A program made the translations under genes and the position numbers. Below, one piece after another: positions 32,386 to 41,348 of a DNA stretch of 64,000 bases. Location of the stretch: the NCBI GenBank assembly GCA_910585635.1, contig CAJUFE010000003.1, forward strand, positions 1-64,000, written 5' to 3'. Below the pieces are notes generated by a model. That model had not been told where the DNA came from. It made no database searches and was given only the letters and a program-made list of their open reading frames with translations. Position 1 is the first letter of the stretch. The number at the start of each line of letters is the position of its first letter. This DNA is from an uncultured Lachnospiraceae bacterium. GTDB lineage: Bacteria; Bacillota; Clostridia; Lachnospirales; Lachnospiraceae.

Positions 32386-33449
32386 GATGGATCGCCTTTC
32401 CTTTCCGTTTCCTGGATCAGAGCTTCTCTTTTGGCCAGTCGGCGGTCGTGTCTGGCCATGATCTGCACCAACTCTTCGTAGCTGGTCTTCTGTGGATCCC
32501 AGCCGAGGCGGGTCCGGGCCTTCGTGGGGTCGCCCAACAGGTTATCCACGTCCGTAGGGCGGAACCAGGCGGGATCGACCCGGACCAGCAGCTTCCCGGT
32601 CCTGGCATCGTAGCCTTTTTCCTCCAGTCCTTCTCCTTCCCAGCGGATGTCCATGCCATTGGCCTTAAAGGCCTTTTCGGTAAAGTCCCGGACGGTATGC
32701 TGCTTGCCGGTGGCGATGACGAAGTCCTCCGGCTCCTTTTGCTGGAGCATCAGCCACATACATTCCACATAGTCCTTTGCATACCCCCAATCCCGCTTGG
32801 AGTCCAGATTGCCCAGGCTCAGATGGTCCTGGAGGCCCTCCGCGATCCGCCCGGCGGCCAGGGTGATCTTGCGGGTGACGAAGTTCTCGCCCCGGCGCTC
32901 GGACTCATGGTTGAACAGGATGCCGTTCACCGCGAACATCCCATAGGCTTCCCGGTATTCCCTGGTCATCCAGAAGCCGTACTGCTTGGCGATCGCGTAA
33001 GGGCTGTAGGGGTGGAAGGGGGTAGTCTCTTTCTGCGGGACCTCCTCCACCTTGCCGTAGAGCTCAGAGGTGGAGGCCTGGTAGAACCGGATCTTTTTTG
33101 TCAGGCCTAAGATACGGATCGCTTCTAAGATCCGCAGGACGCCGATGGCATCCACTTCACCGGAATACTCCGGCACATCAAAAGAGACCTGGACATGGGA
33201 CTGAGCCGCCAGATTGTAGAGCTCGTCCGGTTGTACAATGTTGATGACGCGGATGATCGAGGAGGAGTCCGATAAGTCCCCGTCGTGGAGAAGGACCCGC
33301 CCTTCTTTTAGCAGATGGCTGATCCGGTCCGTGTTGGGCAGGGAGGCCCGGCGGACAAGGCCGTGGACCTCATATCCTTTTTCCAGGAGCAGCTCTGCCA
33401 GATAAGATCCGTCCTGGCCTGTGATGCCTGTGATCAATGCTTTTTTCAT
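32382..33449 (-). CDS. gmd: GDP-mannose 4,6-dehydratase
   Basis: 355 residues from the ATG at 33449, which has AAAGGAG eight bases upstream; the frame runs open to 33536 without a ribosome site. [20 protein letters not shown] is the Gmd NAD(P)-binding start. [20 protein letters not shown] and [11 protein letters not shown] hold the catalytic Thr/Glu and YxxxK residues, and [16 protein letters not shown] is the GDP-binding signature. It is the first enzyme of GDP-L-fucose synthesis and the first gene of the minus-strand operon, divergent from the AraC-type regulator. Confidence 0.96.
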   Translation of the reverse strand: MKKALITGITGQDGSYLAELLLEKGYEVHGLVRRASLPNTDRISHLLKEGRVLLHDGDLSDSSSIIRVINIVQPDELYNLAAQSHVQVSFDVPEYSGEVDAIGVLRILEAIRILGLTKKIRFYQASTSELYGKVEEVPQKETTPFHPYSPYAIAKQYGFWMTREYREAYGMFAVNGILFNHESERRGENFVTRKITLAAGRIAEGLQDHLSLGNLDSKRDWGYAKDYVECMWLMLQQKEPEDFVIATGKQHTVRDFTEKAFKANGMDIRWEGEGLEEKGYDARTGKLLVRVDPAWFRPTDVDNLLGDPTKARTRLGWDPQKTSYEELVQIMARHDRRLAKREALIQETERKGDPS

Positions 33450-33578
33450 TTTTGTGACTCCTTTATCATAACGGTTTTTTACAGAGATGACAATGCCTAT
33501 CTGCTTTATTTTAAAAAAAGGAGAGAGCGGGCGCAAGCCACGATATTGCGTTATACTGGTATGATATTGACTTTTATC

Positions 33579-33607
33579 TTGACCGCTATGGCCCCACTGT
33601 GTATACT
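33579..33607 (+). promoter_or_regulatory. Promoter of the AraC-family regulator gene
   Basis: TTGACC, 17 bases, TATACT. It lies in the 226-base gap between the divergent gmd and regulator genes, so the regulator could control both directions. Confidence 0.7.
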
Positions 33608-33675
33608 GAAAGCCAGAGAGGGCCTCGCCGGTCCTGATCTGTCAGCCCATAGGAGGACATCACAGGAGGATATAT

Positions 33676-34533
33676 ATGGATGCATTATTTCAGGGGACGA
33701 TGGTAGCCGCGAAGCGGATCATCTACACACCGTCTGATTTTGCCAGGACGAACCTGCTCCATCTCCAGGAGACGGGCGAGCTGCAGGCGCTAAAGCCCCA
33801 CACCAGCAGCCGGGAGGCGCTGGTCTCCTATCTTTTTTTTATCATCCTGGAGGGCTCGGGGAGGCTGACCTTTGAGGGGGCGGAGTATCCCATCTCTGCG
33901 GGCGACTGCGTGTTTGTCGACTGCCAAAAGGCCTACGCCCACCGATCGGACCTGGATCTGTGGAAGCTTCGCTGGGTCCATTTCTACGGCCCCAACATGA
34001 ATGGGATCTATGCCAAATACAGAGAGCGGGGGGGACGGCCGGTCTTTTGCCCCAAGGCGCCTGAAAGCTTTGCAGACCTGCTGCAGGAGCTTTTTGAGAT
34101 CGCAGGCTCCGGGGACTATATCCGTGATATGCGGCTCTTTGAAAAGCTGTCAAGGCTTTTGACGCTTTTGATGGAGGAGAGCTGGGATCCGGAGGCCAGC
34201 CCCCGCACAGGGCAAAAAAAACAGTCCCTCCAGCATGTGAAGGATCACTTAGAGCAGCATTATCAGGAAAAGCTCAAGTTGGACCAGCTGGCGGACTTGT
34301 TTTTTATCAATAAATATTATCTGACCAGGATCTTTAAGGAGCAGTTCGGCGTGTCGGTAGGGACTTATCTGACCCAGATCCGTGTGACACGGGCCAAGCA
34401 GCTCTTGCGTTTCAGCGATCTGTCCGTGGAACAGATCGGGAGAGAATGCGGCATTGAGGAGCCGGCGTACTTTGCACGGGTGTTCAAGAAAGTGGAAGGG
34501 ATCGCGCCGGGGGAATACAGGAAGCGTTGGTGA
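33676..34533 (+). CDS. AraC-family transcriptional regulator with cupin sensor
   Basis: 285 residues. The N-terminal half is a cupin-type ligand pocket (SYLFFIILEGSGRLTFEGAE, YPISAGDCVFVD), as in sugar-responsive AraC proteins. Residues about 185-285 hold the two HTH motifs (LKLDQLADLFFINKYYLTRI, then FSDLSVEQIGRECGIEEPAY) and end in the usual PGEYRKRW. AGGAGGATATAT precedes the start. It probably senses a sugar. Being divergent from gmd, it is a candidate regulator of the GDP-fucose operon (inference). Confidence 0.92.
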   Translation: MDALFQGTMVAAKRIIYTPSDFARTNLLHLQETGELQALKPHTSSREALVSYLFFIILEGSGRLTFEGAEYPISAGDCVFVDCQKAYAHRSDLDLWKLRWVHFYGPNMNGIYAKYRERGGRPVFCPKAPESFADLLQELFEIAGSGDYIRDMRLFEKLSRLLTLLMEESWDPEASPRTGQKKQSLQHVKDHLEQHYQEKLKLDQLADLFFINKYYLTRIFKEQFGVSVGTYLTQIRVTRAKQLLRFSDLSVEQIGRECGIEEPAYFARVFKKVEGIAPGEYRKRW

Positions 34534-34565
34534 TACTTCAACCCGTTCTGAAGGGCTGCGATGCT

Positions 34566-34584
34566 TTCGACACCTTCTGTCGAA
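34566..34584 (+). promoter_or_regulatory. Palindromic pair of Spo0A-box cores
   Basis: TTCGACA and TGTCGAA face each other with a five-base gap. Each is a perfect match to the Spo0A box core TGNCGAA. The pair ends nine bases upstream of the likely -35 of the following gene, which itself encodes a Spo0A-type DNA-binding domain. Confidence 0.7.
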
Positions 34585-34593
34585 CTGATCTTA

Positions 34594-34622
34594 TTGTATT
34601 CTGTTTTTCTGCATTTTAAGAT
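34594..34622 (+). promoter_or_regulatory. Promoter of the Spo0A-like regulator gene
   Basis: TTGTAT, 17 bases, TAAGAT. If used, transcription starts near 34629 and excludes the upstream ATG at 34561 as a start. Confidence 0.55.
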
Positions 34623-34641
34623 ACTTTTAGAGTATTTTATC

Positions 34642-35178
34642 ATGGAGGATACGGAAATATACGAAATGGAAGATATAAAGAAAGTGTTGCGTAGACTTGG
34701 TGTCAAGATATCCAATCGTGGGTACCAATACACGGCGTATGGGATATCGTTAGTCTTACAGAGCAGAGAATATCTGACGTATATCACAAAATCTCTTTAT
34801 ATTGAGATCGCCGTCCATTATCATACTTCTTGGACTTGTGTAGAAAGGGACATCCGGACCGTGGTAGGCGCCATATGGGAGACCGATGACCGTCAGCTCC
34901 TGTATGCCATCTGCGGTGGTGTCCCGCGCAAACGCCCCACGAATAAAGAATTTTTTTGTCTGATGTATGACTATTTTACGTCTATGGATCAAAGCGAGGA
35001 GAGCGACGCGATGAGAGGAGAGACAGGAGACTGCCCCTTATGGGGCGGGGACTGCGAACAGGTGGAGCAGCTGCAGCGGCAGGTCAGGCTCCTGCAGGAG
35101 GAGAACCGTATGCTCCGGCGGATGCTGGCGGAAAGGCCGGCGGCGCTCTCCTGCGGCAGTAAACGTCCCATCCCCTGA
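34642..35178 (+). CDS. Spo0A C-terminal-domain-like regulator lacking a receiver domain
   Basis: 178 residues from the ATG at 34642; an in-frame ATG at 34561 would add a hydrophobic stretch that spans the promoter. Residues about 8-110 align with the Spo0A effector domain: a helix ending LRRLGVKISNRGYQYTAYGI, ITKSLYIEIAVHYHTSWTCV with VERDIRTVVGAIW (recognition helix region), and a final KRPTNKEFFCLMYDYF. There is no phosphoacceptor receiver domain. Instead a C-terminal heptad segment (VEQLQRQVRLLQEENRMLRR) predicts coiled-coil dimerisation. It should bind Spo0A-box-like DNA without phosphorelay control. The ribosome site is weak. Probably a local regulator of polysaccharide genes. Confidence 0.75.
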   Translation: MEDTEIYEMEDIKKVLRRLGVKISNRGYQYTAYGISLVLQSREYLTYITKSLYIEIAVHYHTSWTCVERDIRTVVGAIWETDDRQLLYAICGGVPRKRPTNKEFFCLMYDYFTSMDQSEESDAMRGETGDCPLWGGDCEQVEQLQRQVRLLQEENRMLRRMLAERPAALSCGSKRPIP

Positions 35179-35391
35179 CTGTCGTATGGATGTATCCTGG
35201 GATAAATATGGAAGGAAATATGGAAGGAAAGAGGATCGATGATAGGGCGTACCGGGCGGTAGGCTCTATTTTTTTGTGTGACAGCTGGGGCTGTGCTTTG
35301 CTATAGATGGATGAGTACAGGTGAGTGGTAAAGATCGGAAGGAGGATTTCGAAAAAATTAAGGATATCTTAATGAAAAAAGATAAGGTTAT

Positions 35392-35400
35392 TGCTATAAT
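35392..35400 (+). promoter_or_regulatory. Extended -10 promoter of the main exopolysaccharide operon
   Basis: TGCTATAAT is a TATAAT with an adjacent TGn element; no good -35 lies 17 bases upstream. The 138-base leader to 35538 has no supported gene. Confidence 0.5.
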
Positions 35401-35537
35401 GGACAAAGGCTGTGCCATTGGCAGCTAGGGCAGTGTCCCTTTATATAGGTAACTGTTTCATATAGGTCAGCTGCGTCTGCGCGGGATGGGCCGGTCATAT
35501 CGGCGTTCGCGGACATCGGGCCTATGGTGGAGGAGCT

Positions 35538-36956
35538 ATGTATCAAAAGAGAAAAACGATCGAAAAGGGTATGCTCATGCTGGTGGATGCCATATGCCTG
35601 GCGATCAGCCTGGTGGCGGCGTTCCATATCCGATATTCGGTCTTTATGGGGATCTCCCGGTCCGGCGATCAGGTATGGCTGATCCCGCTGACCCTGGTGA
35701 TCCAGGTGATAGCCAGCATGGTCTTTGATTTTAACCATCACTTTTTCCGGCAGAGCTACATAGAGGATCTGACAGAGGTGATCAAGGCCCAGTCGATGGT
35801 ATCGGTCATCCTGATCCTCCTGCTGTATCTGGGGCATCAGGCGGCTATATTATCCCGTCTGGTGTTCAGCTATTTTATCGCGATCGATATCATCCTTACA
35901 TATGCCGGCCATCTGTTGTTAAAGCAATATATGGTCAAGATCTATCGAAAGAGCAAATACAGCAACCGCATGCTGGTGGTAGCCACCAGGGAAAGGATCT
36001 GCGGCGTCATCCAGAATATCCTGAGCTTTAACGAATGGAGCCGGGACCTGACCGGCATCGTCCTGCTGGACGAGGATGCTGTGGGAGAGGAGATCGAGAA
36101 GATCCCGGTGGTGGCTGATGTGGACACTTTTATGGACTATGTGATCCACCATGAGATCGACGAGGTCTTTATCATGGATCCCGAGCGGTCGCACCGCGGC
36201 CGGCTGGAGCTGTGGGCCAGGGAGTTGGCCCAGATGGGGATCATCGTAGATGTGAACATCGATATCTTTGACATGGAGGTCCATGGGAAGAAGACCCTGA
36301 ACCGGGTAGGGAAGTATGCGGTGGTGACCTTTGCCCGGAACCTTTTTTCCACCCGCCAGGTAGTGGCAAAGCGGATGCTGGATGTGGCGGGGAGCCTGGT
36401 GGGGATGGTGCTCTTAAGTGTCGCCACGATCTTCGTGGCGCCGGCGATCAAGCTGGAGTCCCCGGGACCGGTTTTTTTTGGACAGACCCGGGTGGGTAAG
36501 AACGGGCGAAAGTTCACCTTTTATAAGTTCCGCTCCATGTATCAGGATGCGGAGGCCCGGAAAAAGGAGCTGATGGAGAAAAATGAGGTCCATGGGCTGA
36601 TGTTCAAGATAGAGGAGGACCCGCGGATCACGAGGGTGGGCAAGTTCATCCGGAAGACCAGCATCGACGAGATGCCCCAGTTCTGGAATGTGCTAAAGGG
36701 CGATATGAGCCTGGTGGGGACGAGACCGCCCACCGTAGATGAGTTCGAGCAGTATGAAGCAAAGCATAAATGCCGGCTGAGCATGACGCCGGGCCTGACA
36801 GGCCTCTGGCAGATCAGCGGCCGGAGCGATATCAAGGATTTCGACGAGGTCGTACGGCTGGATATGCAGTATATCGATAATTGGACGATCTTGAAGGATA
36901 TCGAGATCCTGATCTTGACGGTATTTGTGGTATTGACGAAAAAGGGATCCCGATGA
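35538..36956 (+). CDS. Exopolysaccharide polyprenyl glycosylphosphotransferase
   Basis: 472 residues. Four or five N-terminal membrane segments (GMLMLVDAICLAISLVAAFH onward) are followed by a CoA-binding-like Rossmann region (about 140-250) and a membrane hairpin at about 280. The C-terminal sugar transferase domain has VFFGQTRVGKNGRKFTFYKF, the motif FIRKTSIDEMPQFWNVLKGD and MSLVGTRPPTVDEF. It transfers a hexose 1-phosphate to undecaprenyl phosphate, starting a repeat unit. It is the first gene of the main operon, with a GGAGGAG ribosome site, and is the WbaP/CpsE-like partner of the Wzz-like genes that follow. Confidence 0.93.
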   Translation: MYQKRKTIEKGMLMLVDAICLAISLVAAFHIRYSVFMGISRSGDQVWLIPLTLVIQVIASMVFDFNHHFFRQSYIEDLTEVIKAQSMVSVILILLLYLGHQAAILSRLVFSYFIAIDIILTYAGHLLLKQYMVKIYRKSKYSNRMLVVATRERICGVIQNILSFNEWSRDLTGIVLLDEDAVGEEIEKIPVVADVDTFMDYVIHHEIDEVFIMDPERSHRGRLELWARELAQMGIIVDVNIDIFDMEVHGKKTLNRVGKYAVVTFARNLFSTRQVVAKRMLDVAGSLVGMVLLSVATIFVAPAIKLESPGPVFFGQTRVGKNGRKFTFYKFRSMYQDAEARKKELMEKNEVHGLMFKIEEDPRITRVGKFIRKTSIDEMPQFWNVLKGDMSLVGTRPPTVDEFEQYEAKHKCRLSMTPGLTGLWQISGRSDIKDFDEVVRLDMQYIDNWTILKDIEILILTVFVVLTKKGSR

Positions 36957-37000
36957 GGATCGGCATAAGACCGGTGTGAGCCGGTGGAACGGAGGCTAAA

Positions 37001-38386
37001 ATGGATCATGAGTATATGTATGAGCAGGAGATCGACTTAAAGGACCTGCTGTTCACCCTGTTATATCGCTGGAGGCCGATCCTCCTGGCAGCGGTAGCCC
37101 TGGGGCTGGTCTTGGGGAGCTATAAGGTGGTGAAGGGCCTTCAGTCCCAGCAGGATGCGTCGCTGGTGGTGGAGACCAGAGAGCAGTATGAGCAGGATAA
37201 GATCAACTATGAGGAAGGCTTGGCTTCTTATGAAAAGAACATCGAGAGCATCCAGAAGGCGGTAAAGGATCTGGACCGGTATATGGAGGAGTCGGTGCTG
37301 CTGAAGATCGACCCCTATGACAAGCCCGTAGCTTCGGCAGATCTCCTGTTCCAGGTGGAGGCAGGACGTGGGCGGGCAGAGGGGACAGGAGCTGATGCAG
37401 ACCCTGCGGACAGCCTGGTCAAGCTCTATGGCTCTAGTCTGCTCCAAATGATGGACTGGAAGGGATTGGAAAATGAACTGGGCATCGGACAGATCTATCT
37501 GCGAGAGCTGCTTTCCGTATCCGGCGACGTGGACAGCAATACCCTCACAGTCACCGCCACCTATCTGGATGCGGGGACTGCGGAAAAGATCTTGGACGCG
37601 TTTTTAGCGAATGTGGAGACCTGTCAGAAGGCCCTTGTACCGATCGCGGGGGATCACACGGTGGATGTAGTGGACCACGGCGTGGATACCGTGCTGGATA
37701 TGGCCTTAGTGGATCTAAAAAAGAATACCAGTGACAAGATCCTATCCTATCAGAGCAGCCTGACCAATATGGAGAAGGCTAAGGACAGCCTAGTGGAGCC
37801 GGAGCTCCCGGAGGGACTGTCCAGACGGAAGGTGGCCTTGAGTGGGATCAAATACGCATTGATCGGCGGGGTCGGCGGCGCTTTTTTAGTCGCGTTTTAC
37901 TTCTGCATGGTCTATGTGCTGTGCGGGAAGCTCCACACCGATGAAGAGTTAAAGGATCAGTTCCGGGTCAAGATCTTAGGGGTGTTCGGTATGCCGGAGA
38001 GGACAGGTGCCTTTAACTGCGTGGATCGTCTCATAGAGCGGCTGGAGGGGCGGTCGGTGCGCCCGCCAGAGGATGAGGTGCTTGATCGGATCGCGCTGAA
38101 CATCATCAATCATGCTAAAGAGGCGAGAAAGGTGCTGCTCACCGGCACAGTCCCGGAGGAGACCTTAAAAGAACTGGCGGATAAGCTGGCCGGCCGCCTG
38201 CCGCAGATCAGCCTGTCGGTGGGAGCTGATATGAACAAGACCGCAGATACACTGCGCCTGCTGGCTGCATGCGACGCCGTGGTGCTGGCAGAGCAGAGGG
38301 GGACCTCTAAATGCAGGGAGATCCTGCAGGAGAAGGAGGCCGTGGATACATTGAAGAAACCGATCTTAGGCTGCATAGTGCTCTAA
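37001..38386 (+). CDS. Wzz-like chain-length protein fused to a degenerate BY-kinase-like domain
   Basis: 461 residues. It starts EIDLKDLLFTLLYRWRPILL, a Wzz domain opening with a first membrane segment. A long coiled extracytoplasmic part follows, then a second membrane segment at about 285-310 (YALIGGVGGAFLVAFYFCMV). The cytoplasmic C-terminus (KARKVLLTGTVPEETLKELA, then CDAVVLAEQRGTS and LKKPILGCIVL) has the strand order of a bacterial tyrosine kinase. However, it lacks a Walker A GxxGxGKT and a tyrosine tail. It probably controls polymer length without kinase activity. A terminator follows, so it ends the first transcript. Confidence 0.8.
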   Translation: MDHEYMYEQEIDLKDLLFTLLYRWRPILLAAVALGLVLGSYKVVKGLQSQQDASLVVETREQYEQDKINYEEGLASYEKNIESIQKAVKDLDRYMEESVLLKIDPYDKPVASADLLFQVEAGRGRAEGTGADADPADSLVKLYGSSLLQMMDWKGLENELGIGQIYLRELLSVSGDVDSNTLTVTATYLDAGTAEKILDAFLANVETCQKALVPIAGDHTVDVVDHGVDTVLDMALVDLKKNTSDKILSYQSSLTNMEKAKDSLVEPELPEGLSRRKVALSGIKYALIGGVGGAFLVAFYFCMVYVLCGKLHTDEELKDQFRVKILGVFGMPERTGAFNCVDRLIERLEGRSVRPPEDEVLDRIALNIINHAKEARKVLLTGTVPEETLKELADKLAGRLPQISLSVGADMNKTADTLRLLAACDAVVLAEQRGTSKCREILQEKEAVDTLKKPILGCIVL

Positions 38387-38398
38387 GATCCGATGCTG

Positions 38399-38443
38399 GA
38401 AAAGCCGATGTGAGGCGAAGATCGCCGCAAGTCGGCTTTTTTT
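38399..38443 (+). terminator. Terminator after the first Wzz-like gene
   Basis: AAAAGCCGA pairs with TCGGCTTTT, enclosing a second hairpin GGCGAAGATCGCC, followed by T7. Confidence 0.8.
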
Positions 38444-38456
38444 GTGTGCTCCTATA

Positions 38457-38485
38457 TTGTGTCCGGCCCGCTTTTGTGCTATTAT
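38457..38485 (+). promoter_or_regulatory. Promoter of the second Wzz-like gene and following operon
   Basis: TTGTGT, 17 bases, TATTAT, 55 bases upstream of the start at 38540. Confidence 0.65.
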
Positions 38486-38539
38486 GTTTTGGGATTTAAC
38501 CCCGTATTTTCTTAGATCTTGTTTTTTAGGAGGATGAGC

Positions 38540-40060
38540 ATGGACAGCCGTAGCCAGGAAGTGGATATCAAAGAGCTGGTATATGGGATCTTGAAGGAAT
38601 GGCGTCTGCTCCTGGGGGCGGGATGTATCTGTGCGGCAGCCCTTGGCGGCTATAAGGCCGCAGGGAGTCTTGCCCTCTCCAAAAGCCCGGAGTACGAGGC
38701 CAGTAAGGCGGCCGAGTATGGGGAGGCGCTGCTGGCCTATGAGACAGAGAAGAAGGGGCTTGAACGGGAGATCGGAGATATCCTCCAGGGCATGCAGGCC
38801 CAGCAGATCTATCTGGACGGGTCCGTGCTGATGCAGATCAGCCCATATGCCAAAGGGACGGCAGCCGCAAAGCTGTACGTGCGGACCCGGCAGTCTCAGC
38901 AGGGACAGCCAGAGGAAGCCCCCGCCACAAGGATTTATCCAGAGGAGACAGAGGCGGCGCCGGCTGTGGGAGCGGCAGAGGATGTGCCGGACGGCCCCGC
39001 AGGGCCGGGCAGCGGCATGGCGGGGCCGAGTACGGCTGCTGGCCGGGACGGGGTATCTTCTGACGCGGCTCTGGATAGTGGGCGATTAGAAGCTCTGGTC
39101 CAGGCCTATGCGTCTTCTTTTAAAGAGGATAGCATCCTGGCCCGCGCGACGGAGAAAGACGGTACGGACCTGCGCTATGTGAAGGAATTGATCCAGGTGG
39201 AGACGGATGAGGGCAGCCCGATGCTGACCATCACGGTGACCCATCTGGACGAGGAGAGGGCGGAAGCTCTTTTAGACGGCCTTTTAGCGGCTATAGAGGA
39301 GAAGGAGAGCTGGCTGGAGCAGGAGATCGGGGAGAACCAGCTGGTGGTGGTCAGCAAGACCTCCGATCTGGTGTCCGACCAGAGCCTGTGGGAGCTGCAG
39401 GAGGAGGAAGAGGCCAGGCAGACCCAGCTGCAAGAAAGCCTGAAAGCGAAGAGAAAGGAGCTGGCCGGACTGAAGGGACCGGAACCTTCGGGGAGCCCGG
39501 AAGGTGCGGCAGCACTTTTGGGGATCCGGTACGGACTGCTGGGCGGTGTGCTGGGGATCCTTCTGGCAGGCTTTATCGCTTGCCTGCGTTGGCTGTTCTG
39601 TGACCGTGCCAGGTCTGGGGCGGAAGTGGAGGCGCGGTTTGGCATCCCGGAGCTGGGGACCTTTGGGAAAGAGAGAAAAGGCGTGTTCTGGAAAGTGGAC
39701 CGCCTTTTGGAGAAGCTTTTTGGGATCGGGCAGCCGATGGAGGACGAGCAGGTCTATCAGCTGATCGGAGCGAGGGTAAAGACCTTTTACCCGGAGGTGT
39801 CCCGGATCTATGTGGCGGGACTGGGGCCGGATACCTGTAAGGGTAAGCTGGCGGTAAGGCTCAGAAAGGTTTTTCCGGACAGGGAGATCCATATGGGGGG
39901 CTCTGTACATAAGGACCCGGAGGCGCTCACAGGCGCGGCAGGGTGCGACGGGGTGATCTTAGTCGTGGAAAAAGATAAGTCGACCTATCAGGAGATCTTG
40001 CAGGAGGCATTAGCGGTGGAGAACTGCCAGGGCAGGGTCTTAGGGTGCGTGTTGGTGTGA
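38540..40060 (+). CDS. Second Wzz-like protein with degenerate BY-kinase-like domain and Pro/Ala/Gly insert
   Basis: About 506 residues from the ATG at 38540, which follows TAGGAGG; the frame runs open slightly upstream. Same layout as the preceding paralogue: EVDIKELVYGILKEWRLLLG, an extracytoplasmic coil, a second membrane segment (YGLLGGVLGILLAGFIACLR), and a C-terminal domain (VSRIYVAGLGPDTCKGKLAV, CDGVILVVEKDKSTYQEILQ) without a P-loop. Residues about 125-185 are a low-complexity insert (EEAPATRIYPEETEAAPAVG and onward) absent from the other copy. It probably co-determines chain length. Five bases separate it from the dehydratase gene. Confidence 0.78.
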   Translation: MDSRSQEVDIKELVYGILKEWRLLLGAGCICAAALGGYKAAGSLALSKSPEYEASKAAEYGEALLAYETEKKGLEREIGDILQGMQAQQIYLDGSVLMQISPYAKGTAAAKLYVRTRQSQQGQPEEAPATRIYPEETEAAPAVGAAEDVPDGPAGPGSGMAGPSTAAGRDGVSSDAALDSGRLEALVQAYASSFKEDSILARATEKDGTDLRYVKELIQVETDEGSPMLTITVTHLDEERAEALLDGLLAAIEEKESWLEQEIGENQLVVVSKTSDLVSDQSLWELQEEEEARQTQLQESLKAKRKELAGLKGPEPSGSPEGAAALLGIRYGLLGGVLGILLAGFIACLRWLFCDRARSGAEVEARFGIPELGTFGKERKGVFWKVDRLLEKLFGIGQPMEDEQVYQLIGARVKTFYPEVSRIYVAGLGPDTCKGKLAVRLRKVFPDREIHMGGSVHKDPEALTGAAGCDGVILVVEKDKSTYQEILQEALAVENCQGRVLGCVLV

Positions 40061-40064
40061 TGAG

Positions 40065-41348
40065 ATGAAAAAACGGATGAGAAAAGCTAGGAAGAGGCTG
40101 GCCTTGGATGCGGGGCGGCAAAAGGTGGAGCTGGAGGCGCTCCTGGGCCGTGAGCCGGTGCGGGTGAACTTAGATGAGATCGTAGGTTATGTGTGCGGAA
40201 AGGTGATCTTGGTCACCGGCGGGGGCGGATCCATCGGGAGCGAGCTGTGCCGACAGGTGGCGAGGCACCGGCCAAAACAGCTCGTAGTATTTGATATCTA
40301 TGAAAATAACGCCTATGAGCTGCAGCAGGAGCTAAAGCGGGACTATCCGGAGCTGGATCTGGTGGTGCTGATCGGTTCAGTGCGGAACACCCATCGGATC
40401 CAGACCGTATTTGAAAAGTACCGGCCGGATATCGTATACCATGCGGCGGCCCACAAGCATGTGCCCCTTCTGGAGGATTCTCCGGACGAGGCGATCAAGA
40501 ACAATGTTTTTGGGACCTATAAGACGGCGATCGCCGCAGACCGGTACGGCGCGAAGCGGTTCGTGCTGATCTCCACCGACAAGGCGGTGAACCCTACCAG
40601 CATCATGGGGGCTTCCAAGCGGATGTGCGAGATGGTGATCCAGATGATGAACGACCGGTCCAAAACGGATTTTGTGGCTGTGCGCTTTGGCAATGTGCTG
40701 GGCAGCAGCGGGTCGGTGATCCCGCTGTTCCAGAAACAGATCGCGGAGGGGGGGCCGGTGACCGTGACCCACCCAGAGGTGAGCCGGTATTTTATGACCA
40801 TCCCCGAGGCGGTCCTTTTAGTGCTGCAGGCAGGGGCTTATGCCAGGGGCGGGGAGATCTTTGTCCTGGATATGGGTGAGCCCCTGAGGATCGTGGATAT
40901 GGCCAGGCATCTGATCCGGTTATCCGGCCTAAAGCCGGGGATCGATATCCCGATCGTGTTCACGGGCTTAAGGCCTGGGGAGAAGCTGAACGAAGAGCTC
41001 CTGATGCATGAGGAAGAGCTGCGGGACACACCCAATAAGCTGATCCACATCGGCAGGCCTCTGGAATTTGACGAGGAGGAGTTCTGCCGGCAGCTGGCCC
41101 ATCTTTACGAGGTGGCGAACCGGGATTCGGAGGCCATCCGTCAGGAGGTCCAAAAGATCGTGCCAACCTATCAGGTGCCGGAAAAGGCCGGTCAGGACTG
41201 TCTGGATAAAAACATAGGAGCAGGGAGCAGAGATGGAGATGAGAGTACCATTTTCTCCGCCGGATATCACCGAGGAGGAGATCCGGGCGGTGGGAGAGGT
41301 CCTGCGGTCTGGCTGGATCACCACCGGCCCAAGGACGAAAGCATTTGA
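40065..41348 (+). CDS. CapD/PglF-like nucleotide-sugar 4,6-dehydratase, soluble form
   Basis: 427 residues. Rossmann motif VTGGGGSIGSELCRQ at residues 50-64, then AAAHKHVPLLEDSP and the catalytic STDKAVNPTSIMGASKR, both diagnostic of the CapD/PglF/FlaA1 family. These dehydrate UDP-GlcNAc (or similar) at C4/C6. The four membrane segments of full-length CapD are missing; only a short basic N-terminal stub precedes the domain. The last 39 codons run 116 bases into the aminotransferase gene and look unlike the family (GYHRGGDPGGGRGPAVW), so an original stop has probably been lost. With the next gene it would make a 4-amino-6-deoxy sugar. Confidence 0.88.
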   Translation: MKKRMRKARKRLALDAGRQKVELEALLGREPVRVNLDEIVGYVCGKVILVTGGGGSIGSELCRQVARHRPKQLVVFDIYENNAYELQQELKRDYPELDLVVLIGSVRNTHRIQTVFEKYRPDIVYHAAAHKHVPLLEDSPDEAIKNNVFGTYKTAIAADRYGAKRFVLISTDKAVNPTSIMGASKRMCEMVIQMMNDRSKTDFVAVRFGNVLGSSGSVIPLFQKQIAEGGPVTVTHPEVSRYFMTIPEAVLLVLQAGAYARGGEIFVLDMGEPLRIVDMARHLIRLSGLKPGIDIPIVFTGLRPGEKLNEELLMHEEELRDTPNKLIHIGRPLEFDEEEFCRQLAHLYEVANRDSEAIRQEVQKIVPTYQVPEKAGQDCLDKNIGAGSRDGDESTIFSAGYHRGGDPGGGRGPAVWLDHHRPKDESI

